Of a stretch of DNA of 64,000 bases, positions 38,412 through 47,179 are shown one piece after another; position 1 is the first letter of the stretch, and each line of letters begins with the position of its first letter. This DNA is from Lewinellaceae bacterium. Lineage in GTDB: Bacteria > Bacteroidota > Bacteroidia > Chitinophagales > Saprospiraceae. The stretch covers positions 310,001 through 374,000 of the forward strand of contig JACJYO010000001.1 in assembly GCA_020636075.1 (NCBI GenBank), read 5' to 3'. A model generated the notes under the pieces. That model saw nothing but the letters and a program-made list of their open reading frames with translations, made no database searches and was not told the origin of the DNA. A program made the position numbers and the translations under genes.

Positions 38412-39233
38412 ATGAACTTTAAATTCCTGTTTCCGACGTTTCGGAACCGCTATCGTTTTGTTCAACGCCGCTTGCAACAGCTCGGCGCACCGCAGTCTTT
38501 CGAAAATGGACTGAACCTGGGCACCGGCGAAGGCGACTACGACCGCATGATCGCCGGCTATTGCCAGCAACTCACCGGCTGCGATATCAATGCCGATGAC
38601 ATTGCGCACGCCGGCGCGCTGAACCGCGATGTGTCCAATTTGCAATACGAAACGGCCAACGCACTGGAACTGCATTATCCCGATGCACATTTTGACCTGC
38701 TGGTATCCTGCGAAGTACTGGAGCATGTCGGGCAGCCGGATCAAATGATCCGCGAAATTGCCCGGGTGCTGCGGCCGGGAGCACATGCAATCCTGACATT
38801 TCCAAGTCAGGAATTCCCGTTCACCTACGACCCGGTGAACCGCATTTGGCAACTACTTCGAAAAGACTCCGATCGCGAGTACCTGATTTCGCAGGGCGCC
38901 TATGCATTTGGCCATGAATACCTGATACCCAGCGCAGCATTCAAAACGTGGGTGGCGGATGCAGGATTGGAAATTGTGGAATTTTCCAGATTGAGTGGCT
39001 ACCTGGTTGGCCTGTTGGAAATGTACTGGACTGGACTGGTGCAGCGTATTTTCAAAAAAAATGCACAAAACCTCCGGGCAGATACTGCCGGGGCATTAAA
39101 AATCAGGCCCGGCTCGACGCGCGAACCAGGCCTGGTTTTCATCACCGATTTTATTCTGGCCATCGATCGGTGGGTCTTCACCTGGGGCAACCGCAGTGTC
39201 GGGAAAGGTGTTGTGCTGCGCAAAAAAGCCTGA
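38412..39233 (+). CDS. Class I SAM-dependent methyltransferase
   Basis: This 273-residue protein has methyltransferase motif I (NLGTGEGDYDRMIAGY, about 35-50) and the post-motif LLVSCEVLEHVGQPDQMI, then ARVLRPGAHAILTFPS, typical of the Methyltransf_11 family. It starts 5 bp after the PMT-like glycosyltransferase, so the two are likely cotranscribed. It may act on a glycan or a lipid carrier. The C-terminal part (from about 165) is unlike the core and may bind substrate. Its end stops 12 bp before the convergent T9SS protein gene. Confidence 0.88.
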   Translation: MNFKFLFPTFRNRYRFVQRRLQQLGAPQSFENGLNLGTGEGDYDRMIAGYCQQLTGCDINADDIAHAGALNRDVSNLQYETANALELHYPDAHFDLLVSCEVLEHVGQPDQMIREIARVLRPGAHAILTFPSQEFPFTYDPVNRIWQLLRKDSDREYLISQGAYAFGHEYLIPSAAFKTWVADAGLEIVEFSRLSGYLVGLLEMYWTGLVQRIFKKNAQNLRADTAGALKIRPGSTREPGLVFITDFILAIDRWVFTWGNRSVGKGVVLRKKA

Positions 39234-39245
39234 ATACGGCCAGGT

Positions 39246-40859
39246 TTATTCAAAAAGCACTTTTTGCGTCTGCTGCTGCGTCCCGGCAACGATATTGACC
39301 AACAGGAAACCCTTTGGCATACCGGTTGCCTCCAGTTTCAAAAAATGTGGCCCGGCAGTCTGCTCCCCTTCATCAAATTCACCCAGCATTTGGCCGGATG
39401 CACTCCAAATCCGGATACGAACTGTGCTACTGGCTTCCGGCAGATTGTAGTTGATCAATAAATCGCCCGTAGTCGGATTGGGCGAAACAAGCATACCTAA
39501 CGGGTTTTGAACAACGACTTCCTGCTGATTACTTGTGCTCCGTTGGAGCCAAACTGCGTAAACAACCGCCTCCGCAGTACTTGGAATGTTTGTAAAGAAA
39601 ATATTCGCCTGCGGGCTTCGAATCCCCCCGAAAATATAGCCAAGCAAAACTGAGTCGCCATCCAGTTCATCCAGCTTGACCACCCCATTGGCATACACCG
39701 GCACATTCGGATGCAGGATAAATTCTGCTCCGGCACCGGTAAGGCCCGGCATTTCCACAGGTAATTTCACCTCTTCCAACTCGCCCTTAGCATCGCGGGT
39801 AACCCGCGCAATCGTGTTTACAAACGGCACGTTGGCATCCTGAACCAGATTACCGGAGGTATCCAGAAAATACTGCGCCATTCCGCCAAAGAAGATGGAG
39901 TGCATATCGCTCGTTGAGGCTTGAAACAACGCTGCTGTAGCGCAATGGTAGTGGTTGAGGTATTGCTTAAACCCTGGGCGCGGAGTATACCCGCCTGTAT
40001 CAATATCGACAGGATAAAGCCAGGGTATATCTTCGGCAAGTTGAAATACACCGGAAAAAATGGAGAGCCCGGGCTGCCCGTTGGGGAAAATTTGTGGAAC
40101 GAGGTTGTAATCTCGCCGATGCAGGTGATTCGCATCCGTCCAGGCCCTGTAGTGCTCGAGGGCCAGTGTATCGCCTTTTTGGGAAATGTCAAAAATCCGA
40201 ACCTGATCGGTGTATTCCTGTACAAAAGTCGGATGGTTCATTGGGTTGTAGCGCCCATCGAAGCGCTGACCGCCCACCAGGTAAAACTGCTCGCCGAGCA
40301 GCTCCAACTGCCCTCCGGTCACTGCCATCCGATCGTCGGTCAGCATTTGAAAATACGGCGCCAGGTTGGGTTCCGCCTGTTTTATTGCGTGGATGATTTG
40401 CGGGATTTGCACTGCGAGCAATTGGGGGTGTGTCAAATGGTCGGCTGCAGTCGGGCTGTATCCGTAACCACCAATCAGGTACAGCGTGGAGTCGCGCTGT
40501 ACAAACTCCAGGTTTGTGGCGCGCAATTGTTCGGCAATTGCCACTGGCAAGCTGGAAAGCGGCGCCGACCAAACCTGGGCTAAAACAGGATTGAGCACAT
40601 AGATCCGGGCGTTTTGGCTCGCTTCATCAAAGGCCGCAAAAGGCTGGCGCTGATGAAGCCCGTCGACCCGGCCCCCGAGCAGCAACCAGTCATCACCCCA
40701 GGTACCGTATGCATAGGATTGAAGTGCCGGAGCATTGGGAATGGGTTGCGGAATTAGTTGAAGGTTAAAGGTTGGTTGTGCAAAAAATGAGTCGCTGCTA
40801 ACCAGCAGGAATATTGCTGTAAATGCTACGAGCAGATTTTTAAATTTCAATGGATTCAT
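39246..40859 (-). CDS. Secreted protein with Kelch-like repeats and T9SS type A sorting domain
   Basis: The protein of 537 residues (ATG at 40859) has a signal peptide (MNPLKFKNLLVAFTAIFLLV, cleavage near FFAQ). The body has repeated patterns such as DWLLLGGRVDG, STLYLIGGYGYS and FYLVGGQRFDG, as in Kelch-type propellers. The C-terminal 85 residues form a T9SS type A sorting domain (LGMLVSPNPTTGDLLINYNL, ending TQQQTQKVLFE), which directs export through the type IX secretion system. The function of the propeller is unknown. The gene is monocistronic on the minus strand. Confidence 0.88.
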   Translation of the reverse strand: MNPLKFKNLLVAFTAIFLLVSSDSFFAQPTFNLQLIPQPIPNAPALQSYAYGTWGDDWLLLGGRVDGLHQRQPFAAFDEASQNARIYVLNPVLAQVWSAPLSSLPVAIAEQLRATNLEFVQRDSTLYLIGGYGYSPTAADHLTHPQLLAVQIPQIIHAIKQAEPNLAPYFQMLTDDRMAVTGGQLELLGEQFYLVGGQRFDGRYNPMNHPTFVQEYTDQVRIFDISQKGDTLALEHYRAWTDANHLHRRDYNLVPQIFPNGQPGLSIFSGVFQLAEDIPWLYPVDIDTGGYTPRPGFKQYLNHYHCATAALFQASTSDMHSIFFGGMAQYFLDTSGNLVQDANVPFVNTIARVTRDAKGELEEVKLPVEMPGLTGAGAEFILHPNVPVYANGVVKLDELDGDSVLLGYIFGGIRSPQANIFFTNIPSTAEAVVYAVWLQRSTSNQQEVVVQNPLGMLVSPNPTTGDLLINYNLPEASSTVRIRIWSASGQMLGEFDEGEQTAGPHFLKLEATGMPKGFLLVNIVAGTQQQTQKVLFE

Positions 40860-41011
40860 CATTTGTGCAGGTGATTCGTTAGCCTGCAAAGGTTGAACAA
40901 CCGGCGCTTTCCTGCCATGGGCAAAACACCGCTTTTCAAGGATTTTTCAGGGAATCCGTCTGCTTGATGAAGCCTCGACGTCAAGCTTAGAAAATGCCAT
41001 AGGGAATGATT

Positions 41012-41019
41012 TATATTTG
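41012..41019 (+). promoter_or_regulatory. Candidate -7 element upstream of the acyl-CoA carboxylase gene
   Basis: TATATTTG fully matches TAnnTTTG and lies 56 bp upstream of the ATG at 41076. No TTTG is found 19-21 bp further upstream. Confidence 0.45.
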
Positions 41020-41075
41020 CCACCCTTCCTTTTTGAATTTCATAAAGTCGCCGGATTGGCCGCTTTCAATTACTT

Positions 41076-42617
41076 ATGGATAATAAAGTACAGGCGTTAC
41101 AGGAAAAACTGGCAGCCGCCAAACTGGGTGGCGGTCAGGCGCGCATTGATGCGCAGCACAAAAAAGGCAAATTGACGGCGCGCGAACGCGTTCATTTTTT
41201 GCTGGATGAGGGCTCCTTTGAAGAAATTGGCGCACTCGTCACGCATCGGAGCAAGGATTTCGGCATGGCCGAACAAATTGTGCTCGGCGACGGGGTCGTA
41301 ACCGGATACGGTACTATTGGAGGCCGGTTAGTCTATGTTTTTGCGCAAGACTTTACAGTTTTTGGTGGCTCGTTGTCGGAAACCCACGCGGAAAAAATTT
41401 GCAAGATCATGGACCTCGCCGTGCAAAATGGCGCCCCGCTGATTGGGCTGAACGATTCCGGCGGCGCCCGCATACAGGAGGGCGTAAGTTCGCTGGGTGG
41501 TTATGCCGATATATTTTACCGGAACGTGCAGTCGAGTGGCGTCATCCCGCAAATTTCCGCCATCATGGGCCCTTGCGCCGGTGGCGCGGTGTACAGCCCC
41601 GCCATGACCGACTTCATCATCATGGTTGAAAACAGTTCCTATATGTTTGTCACCGGTCCCAACGTGGTAAAAACGGTGACCAATGAAACGGTGACCAGCG
41701 AAGAACTCGGCGGCGCCAGCACACACGCTTCCAAGTCGGGGGTAACGCATCTCGTAGCCTCCAATGATGTGGATTGTGTGGATAAGATCAAACGACTGCT
41801 CAGTTATCTCCCACAAAATTGCGAAGACAAAGTTCCTAACCTGCCCTACACCCTGGGCGATGAATACCGCAAGGAACTGGATAGCATTGTTCCGGAAAAT
41901 GCCAACCAGCCGTACGACATCAAAGCCGTGATCGATGGTATTGTCGATCCTGAAAGTTTCTACGAAATTCACGAAAGTTATGCTGAAAATATCGTCGTTG
42001 GCTTTGCGCGCCTGGCTGGTCGCAGTATCGGTATCGTAGCCAACCAACCCATGAGCCTGGCGGGCGTGTTGGATGTAAACTCCTCCAAAAAAGGGGCACG
42101 CTTTGTCCGTTTTTGCGATTGTTTCAACATCCCCTTGCTGGTTTTGGAGGATGTTCCCGGTTTTTTACCCGGCACCGACCAGGAATGGAACGCTATTATC
42201 ACGAATGGTTCCAAGTTGCTCTATGCCTTTTCGGAAGCCACCGTACCCCGTGTGACGGTGATTACCCGGAAAGCATATGGTGGCGCCTACGACGTGATGA
42301 ATTCCAAGCACATCGGCGCTGATATGAATTTTGCCTGGCCTACGGCCGAAATAGCCGTGATGGGCGCCAAAGGCGCTTCGGAGATTATTTTCAAAAAAGA
42401 AATCGAAGCAGCGGAAAACCCCGCCGAGAAGCTTGCTGAGAAAGAACGTGAATACGCCGAAACTTTCGCCAATCCGTACCGTGCGGCTGCACGGGGCTTT
42501 ATCGACGAAGTAATTTTGCCAAACGAAACCCGGCGAAAACTCATTAAGGCATTTGCCATGCTGGAACACAAGGCCGTAAAAGGGCCCAAACGCAAACATG
42601 GAAATATTCCGCTTTGA
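41076..42617 (+). CDS. Acyl-CoA carboxylase carboxyltransferase (beta) subunit, propionyl-CoA carboxylase type
   Basis: The 513-residue protein has the two crotonase-like halves of carboxyltransferases (about 30-260 and 275-510). Visible landmarks are GKLTARERVHFLLDEGSFEEIG, NDSGGARIQEGVSSLGGYADIF, GPCAGGAVYSPAMTDFIIMV, then RKAYGGAYDVMNSKHIGAD and AVMGAKGASEIIF. This matches propionyl-CoA carboxylase beta or the 12S subunit of methylmalonyl-CoA carboxytransferase. The biotin carboxylase subunit is not adjacent. The ATG at 41076 begins MDNKVQALQEKLAA. Substrate specificity among propionyl, acetyl and branched acyl-CoA is not resolved. Confidence 0.95.
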   Translation: MDNKVQALQEKLAAAKLGGGQARIDAQHKKGKLTARERVHFLLDEGSFEEIGALVTHRSKDFGMAEQIVLGDGVVTGYGTIGGRLVYVFAQDFTVFGGSLSETHAEKICKIMDLAVQNGAPLIGLNDSGGARIQEGVSSLGGYADIFYRNVQSSGVIPQISAIMGPCAGGAVYSPAMTDFIIMVENSSYMFVTGPNVVKTVTNETVTSEELGGASTHASKSGVTHLVASNDVDCVDKIKRLLSYLPQNCEDKVPNLPYTLGDEYRKELDSIVPENANQPYDIKAVIDGIVDPESFYEIHESYAENIVVGFARLAGRSIGIVANQPMSLAGVLDVNSSKKGARFVRFCDCFNIPLLVLEDVPGFLPGTDQEWNAIITNGSKLLYAFSEATVPRVTVITRKAYGGAYDVMNSKHIGADMNFAWPTAEIAVMGAKGASEIIFKKEIEAAENPAEKLAEKEREYAETFANPYRAAARGFIDEVILPNETRRKLIKAFAMLEHKAVKGPKRKHGNIPL

Positions 42618-42694
42618 CTTGCTGTTACGCTAATTGCGTGATTGCTCAAGCTGCAAATTGGTAAAATTTTGAAACCCGTTAATACCCTGCTCCT

Positions 42695-43291
42695 ATGACT
42701 ACACTCGTATTTGCCACAAACAACGACAATAAGGCAAGGGAGATCGAACAGATACTTGGCGGCAATTACCAGATCAAAACGCTGAAGGACATTGGTTGCC
42801 ACGAAGACATTGAAGAAACGGAAGACACGCTGGAAGGGAATGCCTTGTTGAAAGCCCGCCATGTTCGGGAACACTATGGCTACGATTGTTTTTCAGAAGA
42901 TACCGGACTGGAAATTGAAGCCCTGGGCGGTGCCCCTGGTGTGCACACAGCCCGATATGCCGGCGCAGACCGGGATCCTGAAGCGAATATCGCGTTAGCC
43001 CTTTCCAATCTGGATGGCCAAACAAACCGGAACGCCCGTTTCAGGACTGTGATTGCACTGATTCTCAATGGCAAAGAAGTACTCCTGGAAGGTGTTTGCC
43101 CTGGTAGTATTGCTCTGGAAAAAAGCGGCAATAACGGCTGGGGATACGATCCGGTTTTTATTCCGGAGGGTTATGAAAAAACCTTTGCCGAACTGGGACC
43201 GGAAGTAAAAAACAAAATCAGCCACCGCGCACGGGCTATTGAAAAATTGCGTGCGTTTCTTCAGGTTCCCACCGATGAATCGGTGGGCTAA
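42695..43291 (+). CDS. rdgB: dITP/XTP pyrophosphatase (RdgB/HAM1)
   Basis: This 198-residue enzyme hydrolyses non-canonical purine triphosphates (ITP, XTP) to monophosphates and pyrophosphate, protecting nucleic acids. It shows the family start TLVFATNNDNKAREIEQIL, SEDTGLEIEALGGAPGVHTARYAG, and the C-terminal GWGYDPVFIPEGYEKTFAEL and KNKISHRARAIEKL. The last residues (PTDESVG) are encoded by the first unit of the 31-bp tandem repeat, so the repeat reaches into the gene and sets its stop codon. The core is intact. Confidence 0.96.
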   Translation: MTTLVFATNNDNKAREIEQILGGNYQIKTLKDIGCHEDIEETEDTLEGNALLKARHVREHYGYDCFSEDTGLEIEALGGAPGVHTARYAGADRDPEANIALALSNLDGQTNRNARFRTVIALILNGKEVLLEGVCPGSIALEKSGNNGWGYDPVFIPEGYEKTFAELGPEVKNKISHRARAIEKLRAFLQVPTDESVG

Positions 43292-43420
43292 GAATGACTC
43301 AACCGATGAATCGGTGGGCTAAGAATGACTCAACCGATGAATTGGTGGGCTGAGAATGACTCAACCGATGAATCGGTGAGCTGAGAATGATTCAACCGAT
43401 TCATCGGTGGGCTGAGAATT
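43271..43420. repeat. 31-bp tandem repeat, five copies, with palindromic core
   Basis: Units begin at 43271, 43302, 43333, 43364 and 43395, exactly 31 bp apart. Each holds ACCGAT-GA-ATCGGT (a near-perfect palindrome), then GGGCTAAGAATGACTCA or a close variant. The third core has one change (ATTGGT). In the fifth copy the core reads ACCGAT-TC-ATCGGT, the reverse complement of the others. Unit 1 encodes the last residues and stop codon of RdgB. There are no unique spacers, so it is not a CRISPR array. Confidence 0.9.
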
Positions 43421-43471
43421 CGCTAAAATCAATTGAAATTGTTAGGTAAGTAAATGAAGCATGTTTTTCAA

Positions 43472-44533
43472 TCATGCTTTTTCCAGGGTAAGACCAAAGG
43501 TAGAACCCTGGCCGGGGGTGCTGCGCACATTGATGGTTTGCTTGTGCGCTTCCACGATATGTTTCACAATAGCGAGTCCCAAACCAGTGCCACCGGCCTC
43601 CCGGGAGCGGCTTTTGTCTGCCCGGAAAAATCGATCAAATACGTGCGGTAAATGTTCCGGAGACATACCAATACCATTGTCGCTGACTTCCACCAGAATA
43701 TACGATTCCATGTCGTAGAAGCTGACTTTCGTAGTACCGTCTTTCCGACCGTATTTAATGGAATTTTGAACCAGGTTGATCAGCACCTGCCGGATACTTT
43801 CTTTATCGGCACGCACCCGAAAACGCTGGTTGGCGCCTTCCTTGTACGTCAAGCGGATGCTGCGTTCGGCCGCTTTCATTTCCATATCGGCAAAAACCTC
43901 GTCGGTAAGTTCCCGGATATCAAACTCCCGTAAATCGAGGATCATTTGCCCAGCCTCCAATTTATTGATCGTTTCCAGATCTTCCACTATGGCTTGGAGG
44001 CGCTCGATATTTTTGGCCGCACGCTGCAGGTATTTGACATTAACCTCTGGATCGTCGATGGCGCCATCAAGCAGGGTGTGAATAAAGCCCTGGATATTAA
44101 AGATTGGCGTTTTCAATTCGTGCGATACGTCGCCAATAAATTGCCGCCGGTAAACGGCAAGTTTTTCGAGATCATCCAGTTCACGGCTGCGTTCTTCCGC
44201 CCACTGATTTACTTCTTCTTCGACGTTGTCCAGGATATTCGTTGCCATCCTGATTTTTTGCGCTTTAAAGTCCGAAGGAAGTTTGTGCCGATGGATAACC
44301 TTGTAAATCAGCTTTATTTTTCGAAAAATATAGTACCGGATAAAGTAGTAAGTAGCTGAAAAGACAATAATCAGAGAAACCGAAAATACAATTGCCAATC
44401 CGAGCAATGAAATTTCGAAATAGCCTGAAAGCATGCTCGCCAGATAAACCAGGAGTGCGATTAACCCTGCCGAGCTAAGCGCAGCAAATAGCGTAAGCTG
44501 TTGGGGGCTCTGGTTTTTAAACATTGGTGGCAT
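43472..44533 (-). CDS. Sensor histidine kinase, PhoR-like
   Basis: The protein has two transmembrane segments (about residues 15-70), a short linker, a HisKA domain (FIGDVSHELKTPIFN, phospho-His near residue 138) and an HATPase domain (NLVQNSIKYG, VEVSDNGIGMSPEHL, GTGLGLAIVKHIVEAH). It lies 45 bp downstream of the response-regulator gene on the same strand, forming a two-component pair. The frame opens with TTG at 44542, but ATG at 44533 or 44524 is more likely. There is no large periplasmic sensor, so it may sense a membrane partner or phosphate status as in PhoR. Confidence 0.92.
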   Translation of the reverse strand: MPPMFKNQSPQQLTLFAALSSAGLIALLVYLASMLSGYFEISLLGLAIVFSVSLIIVFSATYYFIRYYIFRKIKLIYKVIHRHKLPSDFKAQKIRMATNILDNVEEEVNQWAEERSRELDDLEKLAVYRRQFIGDVSHELKTPIFNIQGFIHTLLDGAIDDPEVNVKYLQRAAKNIERLQAIVEDLETINKLEAGQMILDLREFDIRELTDEVFADMEMKAAERSIRLTYKEGANQRFRVRADKESIRQVLINLVQNSIKYGRKDGTTKVSFYDMESYILVEVSDNGIGMSPEHLPHVFDRFFRADKSRSREAGGTGLGLAIVKHIVEAHKQTINVRSTPGQGSTFGLTLEKA

Positions 44534-44578
44534 ACCGGTCAAAAGTACAATTGCGCAGGGTGATGTTGGTGCGGTGGG

Positions 44579-45271
44579 TTAAAATTCAAACTTGTAGCCA
44601 ATACCTTTCATGGTTTTGATGTACTGTTCACCCAGTCTTTCGCGCAGTTTGCGGATATGGACGTCAATAGTGCGGTTGCCTACGATGACGTCACTTCCCC
44701 AAATTTTGTCAAAAATTTCCTCGCGGGTAAACACCCGCCCTGGCTTGGAGGCAAGCAGCCAGATTATTTCAAATTCTTTTTTGGGCAATTCTACCGGCTC
44801 GCCGGCCCTGAAAACGAGCATTCTGAGTCGGTCAATTACCAAATCGTGTACCTGAATCGAATTGTCTTCCTCGGGCAGATCGCGATTGGCCCGCCGAAGC
44901 AATGCATTTATGCGACTGGTCAGTACGCGAGGCTTAATGGGCTTGGTGATATAATCATCTCCTCCAACATCCAGAGCTGTTATCTGAGAAAAGTCTTCAT
45001 CACGTGCAGTGAGAAATGCGATCGGAACATGTTCGAATTCTTTCCTTTCACGGAGAATCCGGCAGGTTTCCACGCCATCCAGTTCGGGCATCATGATGTC
45101 CATGACGATCAAATCCGGTTTTTCACGTTCAGCGACCTCTAAAGCTTGCTTCCCATCATAGGCTGCAACCACCGCATAACCTTCTTTCCGAAGGTTGTAT
45201 TGGAGAAACTCCAGAATATCCGGCTCGTCATCAACGATCAGGATTTTTTTTGCTGGTTGGTTTTCCTTCAT
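44579..45271 (-). CDS. OmpR/PhoB-family response regulator
   Basis: The 230-residue protein (ATG at 45271) has a receiver domain with Asp58 as phosphorylation site (DLIVMDIMMPELDG) and the Lys in DYITKPIKP, and a C-terminal OmpR-type winged helix (about 130-230: LPKKEFEIIWLLASKPGRVFT, NRTIDVHIRKLRERLG, KTMKGIGYKFEF). It is followed by the histidine kinase gene. A TACCTTTG element lies 19 bp upstream of the start. Similarity to PhoB is clear at the domain level only. Confidence 0.94.
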   Translation of the reverse strand: MKENQPAKKILIVDDEPDILEFLQYNLRKEGYAVVAAYDGKQALEVAEREKPDLIVMDIMMPELDGVETCRILRERKEFEHVPIAFLTARDEDFSQITALDVGGDDYITKPIKPRVLTSRINALLRRANRDLPEEDNSIQVHDLVIDRLRMLVFRAGEPVELPKKEFEIIWLLASKPGRVFTREEIFDKIWGSDVIVGNRTIDVHIRKLRERLGEQYIKTMKGIGYKFEF

Positions 45272-45289
45272 GGACAGGTTTGTTTCCCG

Positions 45290-45297
45290 CAAAGGTA
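45290..45297 (-). promoter_or_regulatory. Candidate -7 element upstream of the response regulator
   Basis: On the minus strand this reads TACCTTTG, a full match to TAnnTTTG, 19 bp before the ATG at 45271. A -33 TTTG at standard spacing is not seen. Confidence 0.35.
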
Positions 45298-45359
45298 GAA
45301 AAGTGGCAAAGGGCCAGGCTTTTTATTTGGGATTAAGTAATTGTTAAGTTTCCGATCAT

Positions 45360-46454
45360 TTACCAGCCGCAAACCAACCGGCGCAATGGCTCAAACCATG
45401 TAGTTCCCATCAGCATTTTAACCTTAGAAAAATCAGCACAGGCCTCTTCCCTTTTATCCAGTGAAAGCAACGTAGAGGCTCTGAAATAAAGCAATTCAGA
45501 ATTATTGGGATGCAAGGCCAGCGCCTGGTTCCATTTTCCCAATGCCTGTTCCAATTCGTTTTCTCCACTCAAGGCTGCCGCCTCATTTGACAAAATCATT
45601 GCTTGGTCAAAGGCGTCATTTGCTGCTTTACAACCGGGTTGATCCGATTTGAAGAGCATACGAATCGGCACCGAAGTGGCTACTGGCCGACCCTGATAAA
45701 TCGCAGGAATCCACTTGCCGGAAGAGCGATTTGCCAAACGAATTGCTTCAAACTGAAAATCGAGGCCCAAGCCACTAAAATCGAGTTGATCCTCAATGTC
45801 AACCCTTCCGTTTGGGCGGATGATCAAGGCCAATTCAATAATTCCGGTTTTACAGCTGTCCCGATATGCTTTGGGGTACTGGAGTCCGTTGAGCAAATAG
45901 CTAAGCAGCCCGTCATCTCCGCCTTCAAAGTTCGGCATGGAATCAACCTGAACGTAAATCGAATCCCCTGCGGCATTAACAAAATATGGCAAAGCCTCTT
46001 GCAATCGAAACCGCAAAGGCAATGCCTGCCGGATACGTACCGGCTTACCATCGCGCATTCCAGGAAGCCAACGCAATCCCGCCTCATCCAGCGCCTGCAA
46101 AACGCGGGCGGCTTCCGGGCCGCATCCGCCTCCGATATCTTTTAGAATTTTAATACCAGAAATTCGCCCGGTTGGCTCAATAACAAAGGAAGTAACTACG
46201 GTACCTTCCAGGTTGTTTTGCCTGGCTTCTTCCGGATATCGGATATTTTTTGAGACAATAGCCAAAAGTTGCGCTTCAGCACAGCGACGGATACTGTCTT
46301 CGGTCCAGTCCGGATGTCGCTCGGGTTGGCAGCTTGTAAGCAATGGCAGTGGCATCCGTTCTGCCACTTCATAAATGGTGGTATCTGGAGATTGGGCTGC
46401 AACAGAATTGTAAAACAGCGCCAGTAGTAGTGCAATGGGAAATATATACTTCAT
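45360..46454 (-). CDS. Secreted TonB C-terminal-like domain protein with TPR-like tail
   Basis: From the ATG at 46454 the protein has 364 residues and starts with a signal peptide (MKYIFPIALLLALFYNSVAAQ). It contains two regions like TonB C-terminal domains: KNIRYPEEARQNNLEGTVVTSF (about 70-150) and LNGLQYPKAYRDSCKTGIIEL (about 190-265). The tail (about 285-355) resembles TPR repeats (EQALGKWNQALALHPNNSELLYFRASTLL). A longer frame opens at 46571 but would lose the signal peptide. It is probably periplasmic or attached to the envelope; its partner is unknown. No ExbB/ExbD genes are nearby. Confidence 0.85.
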   Translation of the reverse strand: MKYIFPIALLLALFYNSVAAQSPDTTIYEVAERMPLPLLTSCQPERHPDWTEDSIRRCAEAQLLAIVSKNIRYPEEARQNNLEGTVVTSFVIEPTGRISGIKILKDIGGGCGPEAARVLQALDEAGLRWLPGMRDGKPVRIRQALPLRFRLQEALPYFVNAAGDSIYVQVDSMPNFEGGDDGLLSYLLNGLQYPKAYRDSCKTGIIELALIIRPNGRVDIEDQLDFSGLGLDFQFEAIRLANRSSGKWIPAIYQGRPVATSVPIRMLFKSDQPGCKAANDAFDQAMILSNEAAALSGENELEQALGKWNQALALHPNNSELLYFRASTLLSLDKREEACADFSKVKMLMGTTWFEPLRRLVCGW

Positions 46455-46474
46455 AAATGTTGTTGGTTGAAGCG

Positions 46475-46482
46475 CAAAAGTA
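46475..46482 (-). promoter_or_regulatory. Candidate -7 element upstream of the TonB-C protein gene
   Basis: The minus strand reads TACTTTTG, a full match to the consensus, 20 bp upstream of the ATG at 46454. It lies between that gene and the terminator-like hairpin at 46517-46548. Confidence 0.35.
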
Positions 46483-46516
46483 CGGCAGGGGGAGTCATTC
46501 ACCGACTCTGGTGCAA

Positions 46517-46548
46517 ACAAAAAGGTCCCACCACATTCGGCAGGACCT
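46517..46548 (-). terminator. Minus-strand terminator-like hairpin
   Basis: AGGTCC (46523-46528) pairs with GGACCT (46543-46548). On the minus strand it is followed by TTTTTGTTTG, the form of an intrinsic terminator. No gene on the minus strand precedes it, so it either insulates the next promoter or ends an unrecognised short transcript. Confidence 0.6.
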
Positions 46549-47179
46549 AAAAGGAATAATCCCATGAACATTTTAAGTTATTGGTTAATAGAGTCAGGTT
46601 TGTTCATGGAACCTAGTGGTGATTTAGCGGGAGCTGGCAACCTTTATGGTTCCATTTTTAATTTGAATACTAACAGGTTTACGCATAATCCGCTGAAATT
46701 TGATGATATAATTGAGTTTGATGTTTCAAAATTCAGAGCGGTAATTGAGGCAGATGCTAAACTTTGTTATTCGGTTTTGAAGCGCGATGGGGGAAATTTT
46801 AATGCAATTAGTTGCGCTGGAAGGATATGTGGTTTAATTTTGGGCTCTTGCAATCAAACGATTTTATCACCGCCATAAGTTTAATCCTCCGTTATGGCAA
46901 CTTATTCGTTTTAATCCCATGCACATTCCCATTGGAATGGGGCCGGCCGTCAGGGCTGGCCTTTTTAATTAGTTTGAACACATTCCCGAGGTTTGCAAAG
47001 ATGCATTAGTTAGGGGCTGAGTTCAAATAACATTTTTCAATTGTTGTGAAATTGTACAACTAAAAAATGAAGTGCTCGTTTAAAAAAACGTCTACTGAAG
47101 ATCAGCAGTTTAGGATAGTGTCAAACTAATTTACCAGTAGAATTTGTGAACGTTTATCTTCCGTTTTTTCTTTCGAACT
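46549..47179. other. Gene-poor, hairpin-rich intergenic stretch
   Basis: About 630 bp separate the TonB-C gene's upstream hairpin from the saccharopine-dehydrogenase gene. A 104-codon plus-strand frame (46564-46878) has no recognisable domain and I do not call it. From 46872 three hairpins follow in order: GCCATAA/TTATGGC, CATTCC/GGAATG, and a terminator-like GGCCGGC/GCTGGCC with TTTTT. The last 200 bp before 47180 are AT-rich and probably contain the promoter of the next gene. Confidence 0.4.
46872..46966 (+). ncRNA. Candidate small structured RNA ending in a terminator
   Basis: Three hairpins occur within 95 bp: GCCATAA (46872-46878) with TTATGGC (46892-46898); CATTCC (46924-46929) with GGAATG (46934-46939); and GGCCGGC (46941-46947) with GCTGGCC (46955-46961), the last followed by TTTTT. 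The order and the terminal U tract fit a short plus-strand RNA or the 3' end of an upstream transcript. No family is recognised. Confidence 0.3.

Noticed and set aside
43271..43420. Possible CRISPR array
   Set aside because: The five units are contiguous at 31 bp with no unique spacers, and no cas gene is near.
46564..46878. 104-codon plus-strand frame
   Set aside because: No domain, signal peptide or conserved pattern is visible. A terminator-like hairpin downstream is compatible with an RNA, so I report the region but do not call a protein.
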